DNA of 64,000 nucleotides from Hymenoscyphus infarciens (lineage: Eukaryota; Ascomycota; Leotiomycetes; Helotiales; Helotiaceae), in assembly GCA_001414345.1 (NCBI GenBank), contig LLCB01000020.1, positions 287,968-351,967 of the forward strand, read 5' to 3'. How positions within the stretch are numbered: the stretch's first letter is position 1; every line of letters begins with the position of its first letter. The translations under genes and the position numbers were made by a program. The notes under the pieces are model-generated. The model did no database searches, was not told where the DNA came from, and saw nothing but the letters and a program-made list of their open reading frames with translations. Positions 22,256 to 32,830 of the stretch are shown piece by piece.

Positions 22256-23643
22256 ATGTTTCGCCCCTCCCAAACTCTCCTGCACCAGCAGACACGCAGT
22301 CTTCTTACCATCCACCATCCTCTCCCACTGAATGACCGAGATGCACATAAACTCCTTGGCCTCCTCAAAACCTCCTTTCGAAAGCATCTCGATTCAGAAC
22401 ATGGCCCGACCAAGTCTCCAATTGGGGAAAGACTTGCAAAGTCAATCCCTCCTGCCACACCCCACCATGGCAGTCGTCATACTACACAGCATTTCCAATC
22501 CATCCTCACAAATCCCTTGATCGCGCAACCTAAAGTCATCCGCGGTCATTCGCTGCCAATGGATACATTTACGAAAGCCGTGGCAAAAGGAATGATGACT
22601 TTAGGTTCGGCAACAACTTGTTTGCGGATGGAGCAGAAAAGACTGAATGACTCTGGAATAAAAGACTCGGGGGCTGGTCTTGTAGTTATGAAGTGGGTCG
22701 TGTCCAATGGTTGGGCAGACGACCTTTCATTTCTTGCCGATAAGAATTTCACAGGGATATTCATGTACTTCTTGGTTGCTGAGGGCTTGCAAGATGTAGT
22801 GGTAAGAATTCTCTCTTTCCCTTCGGTTTTTCTCAGTCTTTTTATTCTAAAAATCTTAGTATTGCCTCTGGCCAATCGGGATTTATAACTATCTATTGAA
22901 CCCAAAAGCGTATCAAGACAACTTTTTGCTGACCTTGAATTTAGTGGACATGGATAAAGAGGAATCTGACACTAAACCTGGAGAACATACAAGCAGAACT
23001 ACGGCAAAAGAAGTGGGATGTCAACAAATGGCCTCTCTTGCGACTTGTCATGGCAGAGGCCACATACTCTTCGTGTCTCGACAATGCCTACCTTCAGCTT
23101 GGCAAAGCCTACTCTTTTTTGCAGAGCATTGGATTTAGACAGTGTGATATAGATGTGCTGGTAGCTTCCACTCAGAAATATCTCATCGAGGTGACAATCA
23201 ACGGTCGTTCCATCCGCCCACAAGCTTCTGAAGATGCTTATACGAGCTTTCTCGACACTTTACCAGGCAAATTGGTAGACAGCATCGGTTATGAGATAAG
23301 ACTGGCCCACATACTCCTTCTACATCCCACCCAACCGACAGTTGAACCGGCGCTAGAAGTACTCTCTAGCTGGGATAACTTGAAAACAAGGGGCTACCGT
23401 CAGCTTGATAAGACGAGCAGAGAAATGATAGGCGTCTCAGCTAATACTAGGGGCATCAATCTTGGCTTTGATGCTACCAAGTTCTTGCTCGACCAAGACA
23501 GAATTTCAGAAGCAGACTGGGTGATGAACTTTCTTCGAAATACTTTCCCCAAAGAGCTGGGAGAAACGAGACAGAAGGAACTTGACGAAGCGGCAGCAGA
23601 AGCATCAAGTCTTGACTTTCTTGATTCCCTCCGTCTTGCTTGA
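22256..23643 (+). CDS. probable mitochondrial helical (TPR/PPR-like) protein, unnamed
   Basis: Exons 22256-22801 and 22945-23643 encode 414 residues. The N-terminus MFRPSQTLLHQQTRSLLTIHH is basic, hydroxylated and free of acidic residues, a typical mitochondrial presequence, which is why this ATG is chosen over the one at 22058. The 143-nt intron joins VAEGLQDVV to WTWIKRNLTLNLENIQ, restoring a continuous helical repeat; an alternative acceptor at 22859 opens a frame that cannot reconnect. The rest is alpha-helical: MAEATYSSCLDNAYLQLGKAYSFL, HILLLHPTQPTVEPALEVL, FDATKFLLDQDRISEADWV. It ends in a Glu/Ala-rich tail. It resembles fungal mitochondrial TPR/PPR-like proteins in general form; no specific function is recognised. 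Confidence 0.72.
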
Positions 23644-24197
23644 AAGAAGTTGAGTTTTTCTCTGGGAGTTTGGCGTACAGATGTGAAGAAGCATAGGACG
23701 GCGTTGGTTGGCATTTGAATAGCCTGTATATTGGCATCAAAGTGTATCTTGGTAGAAGAATATGGTTCAACTATTGTTTCAATGGTCACTGGTTTTGGTT
23801 TTCCCCGCACCTCCGCATTCCACAGCTGGAGGTACGAGTAGGTAGGTACAAGGCCCTTCGTCACGTTTTCCTTTGTCAAATGTCAAACTTGGAACCGTCA
23901 AGATCCCGAGTGGGGAACCTTGAATGTCGGATATCTTACCTCAGCTACTACCCCCTGTCTCGTACCTCGATCTCCACAAGCGTCCTTTTCCAACCTCCTC
24001 CCATCACCATCCGCAACATCTGCAACATCACATCTTCTTCTTTCCGATCGCAACGCATCAATTGCATCGGCGCATACTCTTTGATATCATATTTCACGTC
24101 GCGAGGTTGTAATACATACAACAACTCTCTCTATTCCACCTTCTCCATTCCCGCATTCACGACCGAGCTCAGCTCACGTACGTCATACGAGATCAAG
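23644..24197. other. intergenic / promoter
   Basis: 3' flank of the preceding gene and a pyrimidine-rich leader (about 23950-24190) before the start at 24198. An open frame 23715-24272 overlaps it and includes the true exon in its frame only by chance. Confidence 0.5.
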
Positions 24198-25043
24198 ATG
24201 TCTGGTCCGGTAGAAACAGGAGACAAAGGTACGACAAGCTGCTTCCCAGTCCTTTTTACAATTGAGATCTAAGAACCCAATTGTCCAAATCCTTTCTTTT
24301 CGTGAAATCCACTTTCCTCAATTGCATACTCTAAGCATCTACTCTTAACTCCGAAATATCCCCATCGCAATCGTCTTAGAACCCGCATCCCACTTTGGCT
24401 CTTCATTCCAGCTTCAATTAGCTAACACATTCATCACTCAGTTTCTTGGAAATGGGGCAGCGGTAATCCATCGGGAACTGCTGCAGAGGTCGAGCCATCA
24501 AAGGTTACAATAACTACAAAGCGCGGAAATGAGGTTTCCAAGAATGGCGACGAGTCCAACCCGGCAGTTCACATTGAGCGCAGCGGCAACGATGTTGTCA
24601 AGAAGGCCAGCGAATTGACCGTCGAAAGCAAAGCTTCCGGCTCAGAGTCGAACAAACAAAATGGAACTTCGAAGGACGAGGCAAAGCCAGACAAGAAGAC
24701 AGAAGAGAAGGAAAAGTCAGGCGAGGCTAAGGATGACAAGTCCGAGGAGAAGAAAAATGAAGCTGCCCCTGATACCAATGGAAAAGAAGCTCAGGCAGGC
24801 GAAAAGCGAAAGGCTGACAAGAAGGTCGATGCAGCTACCGAGAAGAAGCAAGAGAATGGTGATGACAAGAAGAAACAAAAGACCGACACCAATGGAACGG
24901 CTGCAGCAGCTCCTACAAATGGTACAACGGAGAAGAAGAAGCCTGGACGACCTAAGGGTCAAGGTGGCGCTGCGAAGAAGGAGAAGAAGGAACCTGTTGT
25001 TGGAAAGGCGCAAAGAAAGACTCGAAGCCAAGGTTCTGCTTGA
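24198..25043 (+). CDS. Hva1-type TUDOR-domain protein with AT-hook-like tail
   Basis: A tiny first exon (24198-24228, MSGPVETGDK) is joined across a 213-nt intron (TAGCTAAC branch, CTCAG acceptor) to 24442-25043, giving 210 residues. The Hva1 (hypervirulence-associated) TUDOR domain occupies about residues 8-68. Its strands read GDKVSWKWGSGNPSGTAAEV, KVTITTKRGNEVSKNG, NPAVHIERSGNDVVKKASEL. The remainder is highly charged Lys/Glu/Asp/Ala repeat sequence ending in KKPGRPKGQG, an AT-hook core, then a basic tail. A nuclear or DNA-associated protein is likely by composition. Despite the family name, no virulence function is implied. Without the first exon the domain would lose its first strand, which supports this gene model. 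Confidence 0.88.
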
Positions 25044-26133
25044 GGGGAATTGTATTTGATGGCTTTTTTGGTACTGGCGATGGTTTTCTGCGTCTTCTGG
25101 TCTTCGGATGGGGGTTGTTGACTTGGCTAAGTCGGGTCTTTGGTACACGGCACATTTTGGATTTGAAAAGGGGTTGGTTGGGTAGGTATCATGGTTGGAG
25201 GTGGTGGCCTTTGCTGTTTTGAATTTTTTGTATATAATCTTGTTTGTATTGGATTAAAAGCGGTGCTAGGCAATTCATTCTTCTACCTTTGCTGTACATT
25301 GTACTATCCTTCTTTTCTGTTCTGGATCTTTACTTCACGCGAGTATTGCTCATTCTAGTACTTCAAACGTTGACCAATCTCTAGATTCTCATTTCACGTT
25401 CTTCCACAGACAGTCTGGACAAGCTCGTGGTGTGCAGAAAAAGTAGTCGTAGATGTAGATGTCTGTCTAGTTTAATTCACTGAACGTCTAGGTGAGTTAC
25501 ACTACATAGTTAGCTAGGTAGCAGGTCGATGCGACGCTGATAATCGCTGCCGCTTTATTGTCGGTTAGTAGAGAAATTCAAGCAATCAACACAACAACTA
25601 AACACTTCCACAATTTTTTCATCAGCACTTCAATATTAATTGCCCTACAAGTATAACAACAATTCTATCATGTTTTAAACACAATCACATGACCCGGATA
25701 ATCCGGTCCCCTTCCAAGTCTCTCCTCTTTCTGGCACCACTTTCTGGTTCCAATTTACCCGACAACCAACGACCTTCCTCCAAACGCTGCATGCATGAGA
25801 AACCCGTATCAACTTGGTACAACCCCACGAGAAGCAAGGAAAGGTGCCTCGTGAACTAACTCCTCAATGAGATCGGCAAACATGTAAGACGTTTTAGGAA
25901 AGTTGAATTGTATGCACACTGCCTTTCAGCTTTGCCGCTCGTATTACATGTGTGATGCTCGGGCGGTTGGCTAGGTGCAAGGCAGCAACATTTTGTACAC
26001 AAGAAAGAAGACCCTTTCTGGTATCCTTTTCGTTTGGTTTTGCTTTCTTGTTACTCTGCTTCTCTCTCTCCCTCTGTTGTTTTTTTTTTCATTTCACAAT
26101 TCCTGCAAAGTTAGCAACGCAAGTATATACACC
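25044..26133. other. intergenic, ~1.1 kb
   Basis: 3' flank of the TUDOR gene and the promoter of the AAA ATPase gene, with pyrimidine-rich tracts at 26030-26100. No further gene recognised. Confidence 0.5.
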
Positions 26134-27741
26134 ATGTCTTCAAACGATGACTTCATCCATATCTCCACCAGTCCTGTTTCCCCGCGTACAACATCCTCAC
26201 ACTCAGTAACCACCTCAGCCTTCTTCGAAAACAGCCACGGAAAACGGTGGTACACAGAAGGCGTAATAGTCGAAGCTCTGCGCGCTCAATACCCAAAACA
26301 CCATCTCACGATCAACCCAGGCTTCACCTGCAACCTCCTCGCATTCGCCAATTCCCGTTCCGACTGCTCGTACTCCCTCCGTTCCAACGATGGCCTCCTC
26401 GAGAGACAATTCGCTCCCCCTACAAGACGCTACAATGATGTGAGCGGAGGCGATTTCGTGGAGACCGTCCAGTTTGGGGCGTATGATTATATTTTCCAAG
26501 GAGAGGTTTTCTTGTTGTATGTTGTTCTTGGGAGTGATGGCATGTATGGGAAGACGCAGAACAACTATATCCTCGTTCCCCCTTCGAAATCCGGTCACCC
26601 CATGAATGAAGAAGAAAAGGGATTCGCTCAGAAGAAGACGGATGAACTCGTCAAAGCAGCTACGAAATGGATGCAAGATTTACATTCCGAAGTGCTGGTT
26701 TTTAACCAAGGCATGTGGCAGAAGAACAAGGAACTCTGGGAGAACATCCAGAAGTCGAATTGGTCAGATGTCATCTTGGAAAAGGAGAAAAAGGATGCTA
26801 TCATCTCCGATGTCCTCGGCTTCTTCGAATCTCAAGAACGATATGCAGAATTCGGGGTCCCCTGGAAACGAGGTGTGATTTTCCATGGCCCACCTGGAAA
26901 CGGGAAGACGATTAGTACAAAGGCTCTCATGCACGACATCTCTAGACAGGTAAATCCAACCATCGAATCACTATACGTGAAGTCCTTCGCCAGCTACGGA
27001 GGTCCTGAACTAGGAATCCGAACTGTTTTCCTGAAAGCGAGACAAATGGCACCCTGTCTTTTGATCTTCGAAGATATCGATGCTCTGGTTAGTCCCTTGA
27101 CGAGAAGTTATTTTCTCAATGAAGTCGACGGTCTAGAATCCAATCATGGAATCCTTATGATTGGAAGTACAAACCATCTCGAACGTCTCGATCCTGGAAT
27201 CTCTAAGCGCCCTTCGAGATTCGATAGGAAGTATTACTTTGGTGTCCCGACTCGAGAGGAAAGGGTTCAATACTCCGAGTACTGGCGTCACAAACTCTCC
27301 AAGAACAAGAAGGTCGATTTCCCACGCGAGATGTCCGTTCGTATCGCAGATATCACAGAGGACTTCTCATTCGCTTACATGAAAGAAGCTTTCGTCGCCG
27401 CACTTTTGGTAATTGTTGCAAGACAGGATGAGAAGAGGAAAGCCAGACATAGCAGGGAAGATGATTTGAGCGGGAATATCTTGTGGAAGGAGTTGAAGAA
27501 ACAAGTTCAGGCTCTGAGGGATGAGATGGATGGTGATACTGAGGAGAGTACTGATACGAGCTTGAACATGGCGAGTCAGTTTTGGCCTGCTATGAGTGGC
27601 GTTTTGGATGGACCTATCCCTGCTCAGCCTTTGGAGATCGGGAATCGGGTTCCGGCTGCGAGGGTTACGAGAGTGGATTCTATTTCTGCTGATTTTGTTG
27701 CCGAGCAATCACGGCCATATGGTATGCCACGATATATGTAA
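26134..27741 (+). CDS. AAA-family ATPase, uncharacterised fungal clade
   Basis: Intronless, 535 residues from the ATG at 26134 (ACCATGTCTT). An in-frame upstream ATG at 25975 would add a hydrophobic leader (FVWFCFLVTLLLSLPLLFFF); this alternative would make it membrane-targeted and should be kept in mind. The AAA module has Walker A GPPGNGKT at residues 252-259, Walker B LLIFEDID near 311-318, sensor-1 GSTNHLERLDPGI and an arginine cluster KRPSRFDRKY as in classical AAA proteins, followed by a helical lid. The N-terminal ~230 residues (YTEGVIVEALRAQYPKHH ... NNYILVPP) are a family-specific substrate or adaptor domain. It is often labelled BCS1-like or proteasome-like, but it lacks the BCS1 N-domain. 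Function unknown. Confidence 0.88.
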   Translation: MSSNDDFIHISTSPVSPRTTSSHSVTTSAFFENSHGKRWYTEGVIVEALRAQYPKHHLTINPGFTCNLLAFANSRSDCSYSLRSNDGLLERQFAPPTRRYNDVSGGDFVETVQFGAYDYIFQGEVFLLYVVLGSDGMYGKTQNNYILVPPSKSGHPMNEEEKGFAQKKTDELVKAATKWMQDLHSEVLVFNQGMWQKNKELWENIQKSNWSDVILEKEKKDAIISDVLGFFESQERYAEFGVPWKRGVIFHGPPGNGKTISTKALMHDISRQVNPTIESLYVKSFASYGGPELGIRTVFLKARQMAPCLLIFEDIDALVSPLTRSYFLNEVDGLESNHGILMIGSTNHLERLDPGISKRPSRFDRKYYFGVPTREERVQYSEYWRHKLSKNKKVDFPREMSVRIADITEDFSFAYMKEAFVAALLVIVARQDEKRKARHSREDDLSGNILWKELKKQVQALRDEMDGDTEESTDTSLNMASQFWPAMSGVLDGPIPAQPLEIGNRVPAARVTRVDSISADFVAEQSRPYGMPRYM

Positions 27742-28031
27742 TTTTGAAGTCTGTGGCATTGTTTTGAATACACCGAGACTTTTCGCAGAATACCAAGGCG
27801 ACTCGAAAAGTAATAGGGGGCTTGGAAAACAAGTTGACTTTATGCTCTCGGATGTACTTCACATGGAAGAAAAGCAACAGAAACAAAAAACAGGAAATCA
27901 AAAGGAATTATCAATTATCAATTATTGTTTATATATAAAATTACAAAAATATACTATACTACTCGCATTACAAAAAAGGGTATCTCTGAATAAACGAACG
28001 CAAAATCATGAAGAAGCCATCAAACATCCTC

Positions 28032-28902
28032 TCATTCATCATCAAGTATGCTACTAGCAAGCTGTCCAAAGAACGGAACTTCACATCGATCAAGTGTATC
28101 CGCTAAAGCCAAAATTAGTATAAAGTTCATACATGGCGGATAGGAATTGCGTTTGGGGGAAAGGGGCATAAACTTACCATCTCGATAAGCTCTCATAGTA
28201 AGATATGCAATCAAAGCAACATCGCCCACAAACAAGACCCAAGATATAAATGTCCACCACGAGAATATCAGGTGTACAACAAAGATGGCGGAGAATAGGA
28301 GGGCGGACTGCCATGCGTGGAACCTATACCATCAGAAAGTCAGTAACCGTTCACATCTCTCTAAATTTCCCCATTCCGCCTCTTCGCCATCATCATCACC
28401 AATTCCCTCCTCAAATCTCCAAATCCCATCCTACATGTGAGAAATGCCAAACTCACCGCACATAATCACTCTTCCTCTCAAACATCAAAAGCAACACACC
28501 CCCCGCAGGCGGAAGTAACAAATACGCCAAACAAGCCTCATAATCCAACCGTATCGGCAAACTCGTCTCAAACTCATTCAATCTTCCAATCCTCCCACCC
28601 TCAGCATCTCCGGCACCTGCATGTCCCCCAAAGTATCCCTCTCCATTGCCTCCCCATCCACCTGCTGCATTACCTCCATTCGCAGCTGCAGCACCATCAT
28701 TCCCAAAAGCATTCGATGTAGGAGAAGAAGCAGCACCCCACGGATTCGCAAGCGGACTCGTAGTTTTAGTAGGTGATCCCAGCGCAGGAGAGAAGGAACG
28801 TCGTCCGTTGGCGGGGGAGAAGGAGCGACGGCCTTCTACTGGGGGTGGGGAGAGGGCGCGGGAGGTTTCGGGGGATTGGTCTTGGTAGGGGGCGAAATCC
28901 AT
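28032..28902 (-). CDS. DUF4870/UPF0132 small membrane protein
   Basis: Three exons, 28902-28457, 28323-28178 and 28102-28032, encode 220 residues. The first ~125 residues are disordered and Ser/Pro/Gly/Ala-rich, with a duplicated RRSFSPANG/RRSFSPALG motif (possible phospho-sites). Three to four hydrophobic segments follow: LDYEACLAYLLLPPAGGVLLL, then after the first intron FHAWQSALLFSAIFVVHLIF, FISWVLFVGDVALIAYLTM. The four-helix membrane core with (D/E)YEA...AYL and FHAWQS is the DUF4870 (UPF0132) signature. The tail PFFGQLASSILDDE is short. Introns carry GTGAGT and GTAAGT donors. It converges with the AAA ATPase gene, with 290 bp between stops. Role unknown; bacterial relatives are also uncharacterised. 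Confidence 0.86.
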
Positions 28903-29639
28903 GGTTGTGTTTTCTTTTTGTTTGGGGGTGTTTTTGTTTTGGCGAGAGAAGTGTGAGTTGTGAGGTGTACAGTAGAGGGGTATGGATAGTAGAGAGTTGG
29001 TGTGCGTTGAGGGTGGATTGCGTGTCGATGGGATCATGAATGCGAGGTTGTCAGCCTCGGCCTAAAAATCAGGCTGTTGCTAGCTGAGTTATGAGTGGAG
29101 ACGAGGAAGCGAGTACAACAGGAGGTACAAGTACAACGAGACGGTTCCAGCTTTGCATTTCAAAGCCCAATAAATGCAAGTTATAGTTTGGATCATATGC
29201 CAATGGGTGGAGTAATTTTGGAAGTCACCTACCATAGACCTACTAGAATCCACTGACCAAGAACATTCACAAATTTCGAAGACAATCTTCTTCGAGTTGT
29301 AAGTGCGCGGGTAAGCACCCCTAAGCACCCCTTGGAACCTTTCAATTACGGCAACATAAACACCAAACGCTCCAAACTAGATATGGTTCGAATAACTCCC
29401 TCCTTGATGCCTGAAGACTCAAGTTTCCCAATATGCACAGCTTTCAACACCACTTTCCAGGCCCATATTTCCTTTCCAAAAAAGAGGGGGACGCCCTAGT
29501 TCCCATTGTCACTTCCCATCGAATGTATACCTGTAACCTCATCCTCATCCTCATCCAAAAATTCATTATTCATCGAAACTCCATTGCTGCAAAACAGCCG
29601 CGATCCTCAACATGCTTTAATTCTAGTTGTTGAAATCTA
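28903..29639. other. intergenic
   Basis: Promoter of the DUF4870 gene on the left and 3' flank of GID4 on the right. No gene recognised. Confidence 0.5.
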
Positions 29640-30753
29640 TCAGAACTCGAATGTATTAGCAAAGTATCTTTGGGCGGTCGGAGTCAATGTTATGACATAC
29701 TTCTCGCTCTTTGCGTGGAAATATATCCCACTGACAGTCCCCTGAATCTGATTAAAACAGATATAGTAGAACCCCTCGAAACTGGCGCCGCTGATGGTCC
29801 GTACTCGGTGATCAGGGACCAAGAAATGCTCTTTCCATCGCATGAATATATTCTCTCGTTGTGCTAGTTGTGGTATATTGAATTGCCCCTTCTTAGCAGC
29901 TTTCTGAAATGGGCGGAACGCGGAGAATTTCGCCCAATGTTGTAGGTCTACTTTATCACTCGATCCCCAGTCTTGGTGTTGAGTCAGAAAAGTGTATTTC
30001 GAACCGATAATCTCGCCTTCGAAGTAGGTTGTTAATGTTGGGTGGTCTTCCGTCAATCCTGAAATGCCGCTGTTAGTATCAGAACCTGCCATGATATTTG
30101 AATTGTCCTACCTTGGATTCGGAGATATCCACAGAGAAATGACTCTCGCATATCTACATGTTTGATTTCCACTTGCACGTCATAAACTTGCCGTTCCGAT
30201 TGCTGGGTTCCATGGAATTTACTGCCGGCACGAAGAAATGAGGAAGGAGATGATGGCATAAGCTGAACAACGCATTAGCACACTGCCCTTTTGTCCTCCC
30301 GAGACGTATCAGTGCTTGTGTACATACTCGTATGTTAGAAAAGTCGTATCCCATAGATGGCGAGCCCAAATCCGTGCTCGTTATTGCCGACAACTCGGCC
30401 TCGTCCTGCTTGTCACCCTCCGCACTCATGGGCGACAGCATATCCGCTGCAGCAGCCTCCTCATCGATATCCATTCGTTTGACATTTGGCTGCTCCGCGA
30501 TGTGGGTTTCCGTTGAACCGGTGGCGTGCGCGTCCGACGACGGCGGCGTGGGCTGTTGAAGTACTTCTACTTCGGTCGTGGTCACAATTGCCTCCTCGTG
30601 GCTATCATCCATTTCTACATTCCTCCAGCTGGCTCGATCATCTTCGGGCGGGCACGAGGTGTGCGACGAAGGTGTAGCCGCGATACCCTCGATATCTATC
30701 TGGTCGCTTGAAGGGGTGGGCATTGGGGTTTGGCTTGCGCCCGCGCCGGCCAA
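29640..30753 (-). CDS. GID4: GID complex substrate receptor GID4/VID24
   Basis: Exons 30753-30328, 30262-30112 and 30058-29640 encode 331 residues. Gid4 is the substrate-recognition subunit of the GID E3 ligase; in yeast it binds N-terminal proline degrons of gluconeogenic enzymes for glucose-induced degradation. The N-terminal ~140 residues are disordered and acidic. The beta-barrel Vid24 domain starts at FLRAGSKFHGTQQSERQVYD and runs through LCGYLRIQG|LTEDHPTLTTYFEGEIIG, across the second intron, to KYTFLT.HQDWGSSDKVDLQHW. The end FEGFYYICFNQIQGTVSGIYFH...FANTFEF is typical. Introns: 65 nt and 53 nt, with TACTAACA in the second. FBA1 and other gluconeogenic enzymes are classical clients; FBA1 lies at the left edge of this window, but that is probably coincidence. 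Confidence 0.95.
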
Positions 30754-31637
30754 GCTTAATATGGACGAAAGGTAGGACTAATGATACAGGAAGAGAAGAA
30801 ACGTGACAGAGCGCGAAGCAATTAGATGTAAAGGGGCGCCGTCGTGCAATGCATCGTTAGGAAGAATCAGAAAGGAGGTGTAGCAGCAAGGAGACGTGTG
30901 TAGATAGATGTTGGCGACGACTAATGGCCTGCTTTAGCGGTCGGCAGGGGGCTTTTGTGGGGAGCGAGTGGCGTGGGGGAGACTTATCAAACACCGACTC
31001 ATTAACAAAACATAAATAGACTAGCGGAACTAGTCAGCTAGCGATCTATACTTTGGACGATTATAGAGAATTATACATTAAGTTTATCTGAAATTCTATT
31101 ATTTCCAAACTGTAGTCAGTATGCTCAAGTCGAAAGCCAAAAGCCGAGTACATGTCCACTTTTGTACTACTAGTCGTATCGGTATCAATCATAGGATTTG
31201 TGGCACTTTTACCTATTCCACAACAGCTAAAGGTATCCACCCCCAGACCAAGGTCAAGAAAAGAAGGGACCAAACAATTTGTGTGCGAGAAACGTACCGT
31301 TGTGTTACTATAATTAGACACCAATGAAATCAGTCAGAAAAGGATGGGAATAGCCATATCTTCGAGGTTGTCTGCAAAATTGCTGTTATTGCACGACACA
31401 GTTTTTCTGTGTCTTGAGTGTGAGTCCTCTTGAAAGTTTCACTCGCCTCCGTATCTGCTAGAATTCCAAGACCGTAGATTCCCCTCCTCGTTTGGCATTG
31501 CACTGCAGTTTGAATAGCAATAATGAATGTCGAATTGATCCGAATTTGGCTTGTCGTTTGGTATCCTCTGCATATGGAAAACATGTAACGCCCGACTCCG
31601 AATTTCCGTCTTCCCAAACTTTTTCCTCCCTCTCCCT
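30754..31637. other. intergenic
   Basis: GID4 promoter and the 3' flank of Mago. Small open frames at 31061-31669 have no support. Confidence 0.5.
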
Positions 31638-32363
31638 TCAAATAGGCTTGATCTTGAAGTGAAGAGCAATCAACGAGAATACCAGCGCTTTGAGATCCTG
31701 AACAAGATAATAGAAAACACGGAGACCCTCTGGATCTTGCGACTCGGTAACATCGACCAGGGAACCAATCTTGGCCGTCTGAAGAAACTTAGTCAGTAGT
31801 TGTCCGATGTAGGAAGAAATAGTTCATACCTCGAATGAAATATGTTCGCCGCCTAAACGGATTTCCAATTCTTGTCTTCCATCCTTATTCTTCTGAGGCC
31901 AGTTCTTGTCGTCTTCCCTATTAGACTGTAAGTCTAGTTCTCTGGTATTCCTTGCGGCTCCTACCTACTTCATAATTTCGCTCGTCTTGATGATTCGCTT
32001 GATCTCGTCCACGAGGAGGGAACTGACACACACTATTGACGTTTGTTGATTAGCCGTAGCCTTGAAGGGTAAGGTGTATACGCACTCTCTTTTCTGATGA
32101 GAGAATCATTTCGGTAATTGGAGTTGTTTGCATAACGTGCAGATGCGCTTCTTCCATCTCCTAGGACTCGGAAATCGAATTCTGTTTTTCACGATCAGAG
32201 GTTGCGCCGAAAGCTCGAAGGTTCCGAAGGGCCTCACCAAGAAATTCATGGCCGTGTCGTCCTTGATGTCCGGAGCTTGGAATAATTGTTAGCATATTCC
32301 TACAACATTATAAAGGCAGACAAACTAGTATCGGATGTAGAAGGGTTCATTGGAGGCCGCCAT
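31638..32363 (-). CDS. MAGO: Mago nashi (exon-junction complex core)
   Basis: Six short exons, 32363-32326, 32275-32238, 32181-32086, 32032-31969, 31917-31830 and 31778-31638, join in phase to 154 residues; no exon exceeds 141 nt, so simple open-frame reading misses it. The product starts [21 protein letters not shown], continues [14 protein letters not shown] and [19 protein letters not shown], and ends [14 protein letters not shown], matching Mago nearly throughout. Mago pairs with Y14/RBM8 to lock eIF4A3 on spliced mRNA. The MI(K/R)[18 protein letters not shown] and GEHISFET blocks are intact. All five introns are 42-56 nt with clear branch sites. It is divergent from SEC26, with 467 bp between start codons. 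Confidence 0.96.
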
Positions 32364-32830
32364 GATTATCGACCAACGCGCAAGGTTGTTTACGGGAGAA
32401 GGCTGAAGGTTTTTGGTCAAGTACTAGTACTCAGAGGCCAATTGGCGGGGGGATTTATGCCTTGCGAGCCAGGCTCCCACACACGCTAAAATTGAATTGA
32501 ACAGCATCACAGAAAGCTACCTACGCCGCCCTATCAGACCCAAACATACCCATATACTATGATGAACCTCTGAATGCGCCGACTTGCCTCCTCCCTCCTC
32601 CGCGTGAAAGGTCGTCTGCCAACAAATCTACCTCTTGCTACATCCTTCCTCCCATAAACGATTCACCAATCCTCTTCTACTCCTACCACTCACTCTCTGG
32701 ACGCAGAGCCACGAATAAGCACCCCACACACTCACCCACCGCACCGCACCGCTATCCCTTGAACCGCAACGAATTCGATACATAAACGCAATCAGCCTCT
32801 GCGGCGTTCTACTCCATACTTCTTGCCAAC
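32364..32830. promoter_or_regulatory. divergent promoter region, MAGO / SEC26
   Basis: 467 bp between opposing start codons, with C/T-rich sequence near SEC26. No specific site identified. Confidence 0.5.

Noticed and set aside
22860..23138. Alternative acceptor at 22859 giving YCLWPIGIYNYLL after VAEGLQDVV
   Set aside because: That frame cannot be reconnected to the conserved downstream helices with consensus splice sites, whereas the acceptor at 22944 joins both parts in phase.
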